64,000 nucleotides of DNA from Acrasis kona (Eukaryota > Heterolobosea > Eutetramitea > Acrasida > Acrasidae). Below are positions 23,358 through 36,420 of this stretch, piece after piece. Under the pieces are notes generated by a model. That model had not been told where the DNA came from, did not search any database, and worked only from the letters and a program-made list of their open reading frames with translations. Location: contig JAOPGA020001133.1 in the NCBI GenBank assembly GCA_026419775.2, positions 1 to 64,000 on the forward strand, read 5' to 3'. The translations under genes and the position numbers were made by a program. Within the stretch, counting starts at the first letter, position 1, and every line of letters begins with the position of its first letter.

Positions 23358-24678
23358 AACAGAATACATTTTTAAACAAATTCAAAAAAAGAAGGTTGCT
23401 TACACGCCGGAAGAAAGGATACAGTTTGACAACCTTGCAAAAGCTACTAAATTGAAGAAGAACCACACATTCTCAGATTTTGTAGCCTTCATTTATCAAC
23501 ATTATCCACTTAAAACCTACGCAAGTCACTATGTTAAACTCAAGGTATTAGCGAGGACTAGTGGATCTACCATCATATTAGCTCAGCACAGCAAGACAAC
23601 TGAGAAAGTTGTGTTAAAAATTATAGAAGGTATGGATGAAGATAATTTTAATGAACTAAGAAGTGATGTTGCTAACGAAGTTTTCAATATCGAATTGGTA
23701 AATAGAACTACCCCCGGTAAAGTTGTAGAACTAGTTAACGAAAAGTTGGTATCCGTTGATGAAACAATCGAGCACATTATTATAATGAAATTATATGAGG
23801 GCAGCCTTTCCTCCTACATTGAAAATAACAATCTATCAATACAATCTAGACTAAGATTAGCCCGACAATGTGTGGAGTGTGTAAAAGCAGTTCATGACAC
23901 AAAACGAGATGGAAAAAAGATTTTACATACGGATATCAAAACAGACAACTTTCTAATGACAAAAGATGGAAATGTCGTTATATGCGACTTTGGTATTAGT
24001 AAACTCCAGGAAGTTGCCACTACACAAAGAAACACGTACAAAATCGATTTTGCGGGTTACAACAACCCCAATTTTCAGGGTACATATGTTTATATGGCAC
24101 CAGAGTTGAAAGACAACGGCCAACTGCAATCCTATACAATTCAAACTGATTTGTATTCGCTTGGTCTGGTTATCGCATCAATAATAATCGGTAAGGCTCC
24201 ATCATATAGTAAGGAGCCACTTGGTCACTTCGCTCCGGGAGATATTATATTGCTCAAGAATCACATTCCACAATATGTAGCTTATTTTTGGTGTGTTCAA
24301 ACAGAAAGTTCTGAAAGACCAACATGTGTAGATGACATTTTGAATGTTTTGAATCAGACCTTTAAAACAATAGAGCACGCACTGAATTTCATAGAAAGTA
24401 TAAAGCAAACAAGATCGTATGATTCGAATTTGAAAACGGCGTCTGGTGAATTCGCTGATATTCAAGATCCAAATCCGAGGAGCTTTTACAAGCTGTAAAA
24501 AATCAACGGCAGCATGACCACGATGCTCTTACAGATAGAAAATTCAAAAAACTAAGTGGAGGAGAAGAAATTTTCGAAGAGTATTGCATCTGTTGATTGG
24601 AGACCTTCTACAAAAAAAGCGAGTGAATTTGATGTTGACTCATTTAAAGCAAATCAACTAAAAATGCTATTTGAATAA
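23358..24678 (+). pseudogene. Degenerate protein kinase gene
   Basis: A kinase frame runs from an acceptor-like TTTTGCAG at 23350-23357 (no ATG or 5' exon found) to a stop at 24496-24498. VVLKIIEG, LHTDIKTDNFLM (HTD for HRD), VVICDFGISKL, GTYVYMAPEL and YSLGLVIASII are visible; the glycine loop is replaced by ARTSGSTII. Past the stop, coding-like sequence continues in a second frame from about 24472 (SEELLQAVKNQRQHDHDAL) and then a third (ASVDWRPSTKKASEF) to TAA 24676-24678. This fits a former gene with a lost 5' end and two indels. A functional kinase ending at 24498 cannot be ruled out because the catalytic Asp and DFG remain. Confidence 0.6.
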
Positions 24679-24975
24679 AAGGAATCGAAGAAACAAATAT
24701 AGGCTGCCAACATGGAAGTATCTAAAGTGAGCCAGAAAGAAAAGGAAGACGCTCGAAAAAAAGGCATCACAAATCGCAAAGTGATATATTAAAAAACCAA
24801 GAAGAGAAGAACCAAATAAAGTTGTTTTTTAATTGTTTGTTTAGTTTGTATGAAATTGTCTCGACACTTGAGAATGTTGATTAAATTCTATTGAAGGTAA
24901 ATGTTCATCCTCTATTTTGATTCGAAAAATGCATTTCAATCATGTATTGATTCGTAGATAGGAATGGTCTTGATC

Positions 24976-25306
24976 TTAAAATTGTGGGTGAGGCGTGCTA
25001 CAATTGTCTTGGTTGCTGTATTTTCGCTCCCCTTTGGTGAACTTGTTATTCCGTGCTTTCTTTGCTGTCGAATCAAGTCTCTTTGCCTCTAGCTAGTCCG
25101 TCAAGTGATCACATATTAAAGATTTGACTGCATCAAAAGATGTTTTCATAAGCGACTTTCTTGTGCTCTTGATTTCAACATTTCTTGCAATCAGTGCTCT
25201 TGTACTCATAGTCGTCGGGTCTCTGTTGTCTGACTGTTGGCCGTTTGAGAACGAAATCCTGTTTCCGGATTCTTACATTTGCTTGAATCATGTTGTTGCT
25301 CTCCAT
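24976..25306 (-). pseudogene. Decayed coding remnant in three frames
   Basis: Starting at ATG 25304-25306, three successive frames read as protein: MESNNMIQANVRIRKQDF to KSTDCKKC, then RNVEIKSTRKSLMKTSF to ICDHLTD, then LEAKRLDSTAKKARNNKF to PHPQF. Each is broken by a stop, with no room for normal introns. All are rich in Lys/Arg. Family not recognised. Confidence 0.35.
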
Positions 25307-25438
25307 TGACATTGTGTCTTCACTTTGGCACCTCCCACACATTTCAAAGTCAAGTTGCTAAAGAGGATCTTGCATTTGGTTGACTTCTAACCAAAATAGA
25401 ATTGAAGATACAAAACTTCATTGGTACTACTCCCAACA

Positions 25439-26681
25439 ATGGCCTTTATTTGCGAAGATAAAAAAATAGACTTTGTGGATATATTCAATCACTTATTTGA
25501 ACAAGAGCAGAGTAACAAGGGTTTTGATGTGAAATTCAAATTTGATGACGGCAGTGTTTTACTTGCAAACGGAAAAATATTATGTTTGCGTTGTGACTTT
25601 TATAAAACGATGTTTAATAGTAGTTTCAAAGAGTCACAACCTCCCTATGAAGTTGACGAAGAATCTGATCCACGATTGTTCAAGGAATTCATCAGATACC
25701 TGTATTGTGGTAAAGTATGTATTGATACTGTGGAGGATTTGATACTTCTGTACCCAATAGCCGAAGCAAAATGTCACTCCTCACTTTTACTTTGGTTAAG
25801 CCATACCATAGAAGAGCACACAACCACTGAAAATGCATGCAAACTACTACACTTGCTATGGGAAAATTCCGATCGCACAACAGAGTGCTTTAAAAGTACT
25901 TATAACAGTATAAAAAATAAAATCTTGTTGAATATTGATAGCCTAAAGGAAAAAAGAATATGTGAATTTAAAAATATGGAGCTCCTAACGGATGTTCTGA
26001 AGAATCAAAAATATAAAGATCAGAATGAGTTGTTTGAGCTTGTGATGGTTTGGATCGATAACTCCGTCCCTTCACCTGAGAAACGAAGTGCGAAACGTAG
26101 GAGATTACAACCATTAATGGCCACGATAGACTTTAAAAGCATGAAGTCTTGGTACTTTACTGATAAAGTCATACCATTAAATGTATTAGAACAGTCCATA
26201 TTGAAGAGCATCTTTTTTAAATTTAATGTCGATGCCATCGGTGTAAGTAAGTCCAATACTTTGTTTTGTTTCTCTAACCATCCGATTAGGTGTAGAGCAA
26301 ATACAGGAAGCAAAGTGGAGATGTGTAATTCCATTTGATGCTCCAAAAACTGCATCTCATTTACATTTCAATTACAATTCAAGACCATTTTCTATTGAAT
26401 ACATTAAAATAGAAACTGAACATAATCAATATGTAGGACTGTATTTGAGAAATGACGGTACTACAGAAAAAATAGAGGTTACTTTCACGATAATACACAC
26501 AAGCTCAGATGATAAGTTGCAACTGCGTGAAAATTTTACTTCAGCTTTTAACCAAACAAATAAAGGATGGGGTAAACAAAAAGCGTTTGCAAAGACATTA
26601 GTTGATATGAACAAAGAGGGATATGTGTTTAATAAGTTTCTAGTCTTTGAAGTGTCGATTGAGTTAAAAAAACCTGAATAA
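25439..26681 (+). CDS. BTB-MATH-like adaptor protein
   Basis: Two exons, 25439-26240 and 26290-26681 (49-nt intron, phase 1), give 397 residues. The N-terminal ~110 residues form a BTB/POZ fold (FDVKFKFDDGSVLLANGKIL, RLFKEFIRYLYCGKV). A BACK-like helical part follows (KNMELLTDVLKNQKY, LFELVMVWIDN). The C-terminal ~130 residues look like a MATH sandwich (YVGLYLRNDG, KIEVTFTII, GWGKQKAFAKTLVD, FLVFEVSIEL). BTB-MATH proteins recruit substrates to Cullin-3 ubiquitin ligases in animals and plants. The first ATG follows an in-frame TTG and is the likely start. It neighbours the kelch-BTB gene, with the 3' ends convergent ~65 bp apart. Confidence 0.8.
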
Positions 26682-26746
26682 ACTTTTCAAATTGTAAATC
26701 GTAATTTATTTTCAAGATTTTTATCAAGATCAAAAGTCTTATTCTT

Positions 26747-29333
26747 TTAAAAATCCCTTGTCTTTTTTAGTTTTGATTTCTTGTTGTACATAGTGGAAAC
26801 TTTGAGCGTTATTTCTTGATCCAAATTTGTAAATGCATCAGTGTGCTTTAATGCTTCATAGTGTTGCAACAAGAACTTAGTACAGTTTCTGAGTAAAGAG
26901 GAGTCGGAGTACATTTGACAAACTTCTATCACCTGGAATACATTTTCCTCATCCAAATACTTGGCAACCATATGTCTCGCCAAATTGACAACTTCAATAA
27001 GACCAAATTGTTGAGAGTATATCAAAATTCCAACACAATTAGCAGGAGTAATAGTGATATTATCAGTGTACAAATATCGAAGCACATCGAGAAGGACGTC
27101 TCTGTTATAACTACCGAGTTCTATTATGCCTGTAACTGCTTCCTGCATACCAGAGGCCAACATTCCGTTAAAGAATGGTGATCTGCACAAAACAAACCAA
27201 TGAGCACATACTTGATCACCTTCCAGCATTAATACGATATCAGTGTAGGAATCAGGATTATTAATCAAACAAGACAAATCAGATTGTAAATTTTTAAAAA
27301 TTATATTGACTATATTCATGTCAATAGATAGATCAACACTACATATCTTGCTAACATGATCGGAGTGTTGCGGTAAGTATTCATTACAAACACATACAAA
27401 AGACTTTATTTGTTCGATTCCTTTCAAACGAATGTTACCAGAATACATAAAAATCAAAAAAGCTTCAAAACAATCAGCATCGCAATCCACTTCAAGCTTA
27501 TAACAAACACGTCCACTACCATCGCCAGAGTCGGATGTCAAACCATCCTTCAAGACTCTATCATTAAGAACAGGACTTCTGGCCTTAACAATTGCCATAT
27601 GTGCACATAATTCAGAACCTCTACACGAGAATACAACATCAGTTAAGAACCCCTTATCTCTCATTTTCACAAAGTAATTAACGCATAAAAGATCTGTACC
27701 AGCATCAATTACATTCTCCACACAAGTGATAGAATCAAGGGTCACATCAGCATCGCGCCCTCCAATCACAAACAATTATTAAGCACAACGGATTGATGAT
27801 TATGACAAGGCTTCATACAAGCGTTTGTATCAGCGGTCTGAACAACCAACCATCTTTTATTAAAAATATCAAATCTGTACAAAGTATCATTCACAGTTTT
27901 TCTTTTGTTATTGAATCCCATACCACCGTACATGTACAGGAACTGATTACCAAAGTTAAAAAGACCTCCGTAACTAGATACAGGACAGGGCGCAATGCCA
28001 TTGACTTGTACTTCTTTCCATTTTTCAATACTAGCATCAAAAAAGTACAAATCGTTTAAAAACGTTCTTTCGTACGCACCGCCGTACAATATAATGTTTC
28101 CATTCACTTCTACTGATGAATGAGAGTGGCGCTTAGTCGGCCAACAAGTACCATTCTTTTCAAAACGAGTCACAACGATGCCGGGCGTGTGTGAAATGTA
28201 CTCTACCGAAAATAAATGGTCGAAAGTAATGTTGTTATCAACGCCACCGAATAAATAGTGTTTGGCGTTGACGGTAGCGATTGAAAAATTTTCACACCTT
28301 GGAATGAATGCATTTGAAGCATTTAAACGAGAGGATTCGAAATAGACGCTTTTATGTTCTCCTCTGCCCTTATATCCTGCATATGCTTTGTTGTGATGTG
28401 CTAATTCAATCTTAATGTGAGTGATTATCATCTCGTTTGGGACGTGAGTATATCCCCAAGGCGTGCTACTACAATAGTGATAGTTTGGTTTGTAACAAGC
28501 GCCGAAAATGAGTAGTGATTGATCATGGTGATTCACCATGGCATGATTCTTAAAAGCGTGTAGTTTGACATGTGGACCAAAGTCTTCGTAAATGGTGACT
28601 TTTTGTGTGATGGGATCGAATAGTGCGAGTTCATTATGTAATGTGTTTTTGTGATCAACTCCTCCATGAACTACAATGTGATTTCTGATGAAAGATTAGA
28701 TTGGATGTGAACGACTTGATTTACCTAAAGGTAGTTGATGCAAAACCTTCTCGTCGAAAAATGTTCTTGTGTTTGTCAAGTGGAACAAATTCTTTGAATT
28801 TAAAGAGCTTATCTCCCGAATCGTTGAACAATGATTCTTCGACCTTGGACTCATCCCATGTAGGATTTAAATACATCATTTGATGCTTTGAGATTTAGGA
28901 TGTGTATGCATGATGAACTTACTAATTCTTTATCCCATTCTTTATTGTAAGAGAGCATAACAGTGTTAGATTGTTGTAAATTGCTGGCAGTAATCTTGGA
29001 GCAATACACAGTTTGAATGTTAAAGTCAACTTTCTCAAGCGTCTTGTTGCCAGTGTATTTCTCTCCAAGTTGAAGGTTTTTAAAATACTCTACTTCTTCG
29101 GGGTTTGCGACATCAATTATCCTCTGTTGGGGCTTCGTTTTCTTTTTCGGTTTTTTCGCAGGTGCCTTACGCAGAGGCTTTTTCGATAGTTCTAGTAAAT
29201 CGACTCCTTGATCACGACCTTGCACTGAGTTCCCTTTCATATACAATGACTGCTCATCTGAAAATTCGTCTTGATAGTTATCATCACTCTCATAATCATC
29301 ACTCCCGTAAATATCATCAAGGACATAAGACAT
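26747..29333 (-). CDS. LZTR1-like kelch-BTB-BTB protein, with a one-base frameshift
   Basis: Exons are 29333-28923, 28885-28725 and 28684-26747 (introns 37 and 40 nt). The N-terminal ~120 residues are acidic/basic and disordered (GSDDYESDDNYQDEF; KKPKKKTKPQQR). Kelch repeats follow (IVVHGGVD, YLFGGVDNN, IILYGGAYER, YMYGGMGF), then two BTB domains, each with a BACK-like tail (LTDVVFSCRGSELCAH; YTDIVLMLEGDQVCAHWFV). That order matches LZTR1, a Cullin-3 adaptor for Ras-family GTPases. At 27771-27777 the frame breaks inside a kelch blade: the upstream frame ends LNNCL-stop while the downstream one reads LFVIGGRDAD. The spliced length is 2 mod 3, i.e. one base short. It may be a homopolymer sequencing error or a recent inactivation. 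Confidence 0.78.
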
Positions 29334-29585
29334 TTGCTTTGGTTTTGGTCAACGGGCAAAGTCAAGTTCTTGTAACAACTGTTCTTGCGAACTCATACAA
29401 TGGTTATGTACATATATCAAATTGAGATAGACAATTACACCACAAGTGATTAATCAATTAAAAATTGGAAAGACGGGTGGAATACAAGAACTATTTATTA
29501 TTGTTCCCAAATAGTTTAGAAATGTTTAATTGATGTACAAGTCTTAAGACCCTAGACTAAATAAAATGTAACCAATATTACATTT
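29334..29585. other. Intergenic region
   Basis: About 250 bp between the start of the kelch-BTB gene and the stop of the NHL gene (both minus strand). No coding frame or structured repeat is seen. Confidence 0.4.
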
Positions 29586-32500
29586 CTAAAACTTCTCAAA
29601 TCCAACAATATTTGATGGCTTCACTCTAGATCTTCTCAATGATTGTTCCGATCTCTTCTTTTGATCAGGAGATCCCACAAGATCCACAAATGTAGCAGGT
29701 TCAGGACTCTTGGTAAGGTACTCTACATTATCAAATGATTCATTGTTCTTGTGTCTTATCAACAATTTATTCAAAAATCCTCTTTTTGGTAATTTCTCCA
29801 AATTCAAAGACTCATCGTACAACACTTGATCAATATTAGGAGAATATCTATCGGATGGCACTACATTCAAGTCCATGGAGTTGGTTATAGGTTCCATAAA
29901 TCCCTCCATATCCCTGTAATCAAGATCAGGTATCAGTATTGGAGTTGCATTTTGAGAAAGCTTAGGTTTTTCAGCAAAGCTCTGTGAATCTGATAATTTA
30001 ATCTCCTTATCTAAATTTCTCTTCCTAATGATCTTTTCTTTGAATTTTGGTGTTTTGGATTGAGCGGGATCCATTTGAATGTCATCACTGGCGTCTTCAT
30101 CTTCTACGGGTTTGTAATTACTTTCGACCAAAAAGAACCAGTCTACAAGATCGGGTGTATTTGGAGCAGTTTCTTTTACTCTCTTTTTGATTCCGATTCT
30201 TGGAACGGTTTTGGAACTAACATGCATTGGAGATGGGAATTCTTCATTTGTGGTTAAATCTAATCGGTCAATTAAGGCATTGACCGTCTTATCTTGCTCA
30301 TTTAATTTAAAATCGGGATTTGAGTACAATTCATCAACCACAACTCCATCATATCTCTCGTCTGCATCATATGCGATGATGGTTTTAATTTTATTTCCTT
30401 TCAGTAATCTCTTTCTTACAATTAAAAGCAATATTACAGCAAATAACACAATGGTGGCGGCGAATGCTATTGAGATGTAGAGGATCGCAGTTTGGATTTG
30501 AGTTATTGTGGTCAACCCATCATAAATTGATTGACACGATGGTATTTGGCACTGTACCCCAAGAGAAGACACTATTACACTCATGGACGTCGTTTTATCT
30601 TTTATATTCCTAGCAGCAACAACATTAATATTACTTTGAGATATCACCAATCTGTATTCTCTGCTAAAGAATACAACTGGATCAAAATTAATTGGAGATT
30701 CCAAATGGCACAGAATACTTAAAGATCCGTCTACTACTTCTTTGAGATCTGCACGAACGTAATAACCATTCGGCGTCGGCATCAACTTTATTGTGATTCT
30801 ATACTTGACAAAATTTTGGAAAGAACAAGCGGTGGTCATATTAATAGTGTTATCAATACCCAATGTCATTGACATTGTTTGAGTGCCATCAAGTTTATTA
30901 GTAAGTTGACAATTGACATAAGATTGATTATTTTCAGAAAACATCCATGACTCCATTACATTACCAATAGCAGAATTATTAAACGAAAAGTCTATAAAAC
31001 TTTCTTGGTCAACTAATTTATATAGCCCTGTAGTAAGTATAGCTGATCTGTAAGTACCACTCGAAGGAAACTCCGAGGTCATCAACAACCCGCCGCTTAC
31101 AATAACAGTATTGGGATACCTTCCGTTACAATTTGGAAGAAAAGCACTTCCTTTTGTAATCAATTTAGCAATACTAGCCGCACTTGTAAAATCAACATAT
31201 AATTGTAAAGTGCTCCAATCCAAATAAGCAAAATAAGTAGGTTGACTAGATTGGTATACCGTAGTTTTGTTAACTGTTAGTAACAACTGAACATTTAAAC
31301 TAGTATAACCATCAAAAAGCGGAACGCTACATATCAATATGTTACGATCTTTTGTAACAGATAACACTTGTGTAAAAATAGTTGTAAATGAAGTCACAAA
31401 TGCACACGACAGTAACTCTTGGTCGATGACATGAGAAATTGATAATGTAATGTTATCACCATGCGTTGCTGTTTTTCTATCAATATTATATAATACAAGA
31501 TCTTTAGGATCAATTTCATAATGAAGTGTAATGGGAGTAGGCGTTGGTGTGTTAGTAGATGAGGTTGTTAAAGTGTTTGTTGATGATGGAGTTGGAGTAT
31601 CATAGTTTGAAGTAGGCGTTGCTGTAGCATTAGGTGATGGAGTACTAGTAATAGATGATTGAGGTGTTGATGTTTGTTTAATAGAAGGTGTTGGAGTAAC
31701 GACTGGTGAAGAAGTTGATGATGATATAAAAGTAGGTACTGCTGAAGTGGTAGAGGCACTAGAAGGTACTAAAGTAGAAAATGAAGGAGTTGTGGATATA
31801 CGTGTTGAAGTAGGTGTTGGCGTGAGTGTGGGTGTTGGTGAATAAGTAGGTGTATTTATAAAACTACTTGTTGAGGAAGGGATGTATGTAATTATGGCCG
31901 TTGAGGTAGGTGTGGTGGTTCTAGATACTTGTGTTGATGGAGTAACACTTGGGCTTAATAATGTTACAGTTGGAGTTGATGATGGTGTAGATGTATATGA
32001 AGGTGTTTGAGTTGTTATTGGTGTCATTGTAAGTGTGTTTGTTGAAACAAAAGAAACTGCTGATGTAGGTGTTGGTGATGGATTAGACGTAGTGGGGATT
32101 TGACTAGTAATTACAGCTGTTGAGGTTATAGTAGCTGATGTAGTAGGGGTTGGTGTATTTATGATACTTGATGTAGGGGTAAGTGTTGTTGTCAAAGTAG
32201 GTGTGGTGGGAGTAGCTGAAGGTATTTGAGTAAAAAAAGTAGGAGCAGAAGTTGTTGGAGCATTACTTGGGGTATAGGCCCGAGCTGGAGTAAAGGTTGA
32301 ATTTAGAGTAAATGTACTTGATGAAGTAGGAGTCAATATTGTAGTCGACATAGTAGATGTTGGAGAGGGTGTCGGTGTAATTGTACGTACTTGCGTTGGT
32401 GTTGATGTGATAGTGGGTGATGTTGACATTGGTACAGTAGGTAGTATTGATGTAGATGTGGGTGTTGGATTGAATGTAGTAGGATTAGATATTATAGGAG

Positions 32501-35500
32501 TTACAGTAGGAGTGAATGTGGGTGTGGACGATGATGTAAGAATAGTCGCAGGGGTAGGGGTAGGTGTTGATATGGTCTTGGGTATTGGCGTTGGAGTAAT
32601 AGTAGATGTGACAGCGGGAGAAGGTGCTAATGTATATGTTGGATTTGGTGTAGGTGATGCAGTGGACGTATTAGTTGGTGTGTTGGTTATAGTTTGCGTG
32701 GTAGTTGGAGTGGTAGAGATCGGCGTCAACATTTGAGTTAGTGTGGGTGTAGGCGTCACGATAGGTGTTGTTGTAGCGGCGGGATTATTAGTAGTTATTG
32801 GAGTAGATGTCGGAGTTAGGGTAGGTGTTGGTGTGGGAATAGGCGTTGGACTTGGAGTAGGTGTTGGTGTTGGAGTAGGTGTTGGGGTAGGTGTTGGTGT
32901 GGGAGTAGGCGTTAGACTTGGAGTGGGAGTAGGTGTTGGTGTTGGAGTAGGTGTTGGAGTGGGAGTGGATGTGGGCGTAGTAGGCGTTGGACTTGGAGTG
33001 GGAGTAGGTGTTGGAGTAGGTGTTGGAGTGGGAGTCGGAGTAGGTGTTGGCCTAGGAGTGGGAATAGGAGTAGGAGTAGGTGTTGGTGTTGGAGTAGGTG
33101 TTGGAGTAGGTGTTGGGGTAGGTGTTGGACTTGGAATGGGAGTAGGTGTTGGTGTTGGACTAGGTGTAGGAGTGGGTGTTGCAGTAGGTGTCAACGTTGG
33201 TGTCATTGCTGGTGTCGCAGTAGGCGTAGCAACGGGTACATAAATCTTCCTAACTACCGCATTATTAACATCAGATATATAATAAGCACCACGAGCATAA
33301 TCAATCACCATATGAAATGGGTTACTCATACCAACACTATCAATCGTTTTGTTATCCACATAACTAGCACCCAACGAATAATTACCAGCAAATGTACTAA
33401 TGACATTTCCCGCCGTTCTATTCACCACTCTAATCACATTATTACCCTGATCACATATGAAGAGCAAATCATTCACGCTATCCAAAGTGACACTACTTGG
33501 CGAAGTCAATAACGCATTATTAGAGTAATTACCATCGCCACTATATCCACTTTTAGCGTTAGAGCTACCCGCTACAGTATTGATGATCATGTTAGTTAAA
33601 TTAACCACTCTAATGGCATGGTTGTATTGATCAGCAATATAGAGTAAATTTCTAATGGCATCCACTGCGATTCCACTGGGTGCATTAATGGCGCTATTAG
33701 TCGCCAATACTCCATCGGACCCTCTATTCGTATTTCTGTTACCAGCGATACGAGTCATAGTGTTATTAACCCTATCAACTCTCCTTATGCAATAATTCGA
33801 CTGATCAGAGATATAAACGTAATTAGCGTCCACATCTACGGCTACTGGTTGGTTAAGTAAACTATTATTAGCTACTCCATTAGAGAAACCTGCTCCTCTT
33901 GTATAATTACCAGCAAATGTAGTTATGATTCCAGTAGTCCGATTGATAGCTCTTACTACATTATTACCCTTATCTGCTACATATAGTACGTTACTGTACT
34001 GGTCAAGACACACTCCGAACGGAGTATTGAACTTTGCATTTATTGCCTTTGAACCATCGCCCGAGTAACCAGAAGCGCCGGTACCTGAGAATGTAGCGAT
34101 GGTGTTGTTGTTTAGAAAGATCATTCGAATCACGTTATTTCCCTTCTCTGCGAAATACAAAATATTCTCGACGGTATCGAGTGCCATTCCGAGAGGTATA
34201 TTTAGGGTAGCGTCGCTCGCTGGACCTCGATCCCCTGTATAACCGCTACTGCCCTTTCCTGCAAACGTGGTCATGTATTTAATGGCTTGTATGGTTGATG
34301 ATGTTGGCGTTGGTGTGGGAGATTGTGCAGGGGCTGAGGAGGTGGACGGTGGTGAGGATGATGGTGAAGAGGATGTGACCAATGGTGAGGATGTTGATGG
34401 CGAGGAAGTAGCTGACGGTGGTGGTACGGTTGAACAGGAAAATGTAGCGGTAATGTTGTAATCGTATGCGGCTATATCGCCTTGGATCATGTAAAAGTAG
34501 TCAACCACAACCGATATGATTTGATTGTTACCCAAATCGAACGTACTTGTATAATCGTTTGTAAAGTAGATTGAATCGCCAGCATTGTCTACTGTCAAGT
34601 TTCCAACTAAATGTATTGGGCGAGAAACATTTCGATTGATTGTTAGAATGGGTGTGAGATGGAAGGGGTAGTGTCCAACACAGTCGCAAGCGTTAACCAC
34701 AAATTCACCGCTTTGTATGACTTGTGAGACGGATTGACCCGATGGTATGATTATGTTGTCCGTGTTGGCGTAATTGTAAATAGCGTCGTTACCTCCGTTT
34801 GCTGTTGAGTTGCCGATTTGAAATGGTAGTTGTATTCTTGGACAAGCATTTTCGGCAAGTACCCTCGTTCTTTTTTTGGGTTCGGGTTGATGTGGAATTT
34901 GATTGTTCTGTTCTGCATATGATAGTGAATAAATATCGTTTGTATTATGACCTATGCCATAAAAAGTACTAGTGTAGTGATCTAATATAATTCCCCTCTG
35001 AACAGAATTAATAATTTTATTAAAGAAAAACTTACAGAGAGTGGATGACCAGTATATCTGAATATATGTACAAATGAGTATGGTGTTGTCGAGGTATCTA
35101 TTTTCAAAACTGCATTATCGCCGGAATTGTTTTGAATAAATATTAATGTATTCAAGCTTGAATGGTCGAATAAACCTCCAGTAATTCCGTACGTAGATGC
35201 GCGTAAAGAAATTTCGTATAGTTTTGGTGCTCGGTCATATTTGAAGTAATAAAGTGTTTTCGACGAGGTTGATGGTATTACAAAAAGTATTTTTTTGTTA
35301 TAATCTACTGAAAGACTATGCTCCGCTGATAGCTTTGAAAAAAGTTGTATTCTGAGTAGCCGTATATTTGTTATTACTGATATGTCTAAAATCGCTAACA
35401 TGTTTGATGTTGACGTAATGAATGCTATCCCTCTACTCTGGTCAATTTCAAAATGCGACAATTCTTTTATCCGACTTGGAAGATAGTAACTATATCGTAT

Positions 35501-35959
35501 ACCATAGCTTTGTGTATCCATTTCTTGTAGTATTCCAATTATTGAATGGGTTCCATCTGAGTAACCAAGTATAATGTTATCAGTGTTGTGATTGTATATT
35601 GACCCAAGTATGGTATATGAAGGCGGTATGTCTATTGACCGTGTAACAGAATACTCTGTTGCAATATCAATTTCTATAGAAACGAAGCCTTTTTTATCGT
35701 CTCTTCCAAAAACGTAAACATACGTGGGGCCTACAGCCGAACAAATTATATCAATGTTCCGCTTCAATCTAATACGCTGCTGTATCGTCGATATCGATTC
35801 TATATTACTCTGATTCAGCCGACTACTAATCTCCAAGAAGATGTTTAAGTGCTTTAAATTTTGGATGTATAATTGGGATGTACGAACGATACCATAACAA
35901 CTGGTAGGTATACCTATTAGTATGTACAAGCACAACAGTATAGATTGTGCCCAGCGCAT
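29586..35959 (-). CDS. Giant type-I membrane protein with NHL repeats and PT-rich stalk
   Basis: Two exons, 35959-35036 and 34997-29586 (38-nt intron, phase 0), give 2,111 residues. Order: signal peptide ([18 protein letters not shown]), propeller-like domain (~25-310), beta domain with a Ser/Thr/Pro linker, five or six NHL repeats (repeated GYSGDG / IPLGMALD / NVIRMI / TIATFSG pattern), a mucin-like Thr/Pro stalk of ~550 residues, another ~300-residue ectodomain, one TM helix ([20 protein letters not shown]) and a ~290-residue cytosolic tail with basic and acidic clusters. It is probably a surface adhesion or recognition protein, with the stalk holding the NHL propeller. The first ATG with a signal peptide is used as the start. 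Homology is certain only for the NHL part. Confidence 0.85.
31550..33240. repeat. Coding microsatellite region (Thr-Pro stalk)
   Basis: The stalk is coded by degenerate hexamers for Thr-Pro. The purest part (about 32820-33200) is dense GTAGGTGTTGGT/GGAGTAGGT on the plus strand with Ser-Pro and Ile-Pro variants; outside it the repeat decays to S/T/P-rich sequence. On the opposite strand it gives a long spurious Gly-Val frame. Such tracts change length easily, so stalk length probably varies between strains and the assembly may be wrong here. Confidence 0.9.
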
Positions 35960-36420
35960 GCAGTCGTTGATGTAGAAGGAATATTTTGAGCTTTTTACTC
36001 GATATGTAGAAAAACCCCATTTCCAAAAATAGATGAAGCTTTTTGCTTCCTAGTAATCCATATTAGCGACATTCTTTATTTGAGCCATACATTTGTGTTT
36101 GGTTTGAATGATATACATTTATCTAGAAGTTTTGTTTGAGTGTTACTAAGCATTGCAGATTTTCAATCAGTTCTGTGGTCAACCTTGTTTTATGGGTCGA
36201 TCGGTGGAGGTGATTGTCGGAGCGGTAGCGACTAGTGAAGTGAAGTCTTAATTTCTAGATAAAAATCCAAATCGCCGCAGGCGATCCAGTTGACAGAGTC
36301 TTTATTGTAATATACACATGTGTTCTCTTCAAAAAACAATTGCGTAGCAGTTGGAAAAATAAACCAATACATTCATTATATTATGCGAAGCACTGTCACT
36401 GTGTTAATTATAATGTCCTC
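35960..36420. other. Intergenic region with a cluster of mini-hairpins
   Basis: No gene is seen. Between 36216 and 36392 there are four short palindromes with GNA-type centres: GTCG/CGAC around GCGGTAGC (36216-36232), ATCGCC-GCA-GGCGAT (36271-36285), CAATTGC-GTA-GCAGTTG (36337-36353, one mismatch) and TGC-GAA-GCA (36384-36392). A fifth, around GCGAAGC, lies at 36470-36483 inside the next gene. Confidence 0.45.

Noticed and set aside
23157-23375. Plus-strand frame opposite the hypothetical at 23027-23293, considered as a 5' exon of the kinase relic
   Set aside because: It begins at TTG, its end is out of frame with the kinase, and no donor site joins the two.
32407-33243. Long plus-strand frames rich in Gly-Val
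   Set aside because: They are the reverse reading of the Thr-Pro microsatellite in the NHL gene; composition is explained entirely by the repeat.
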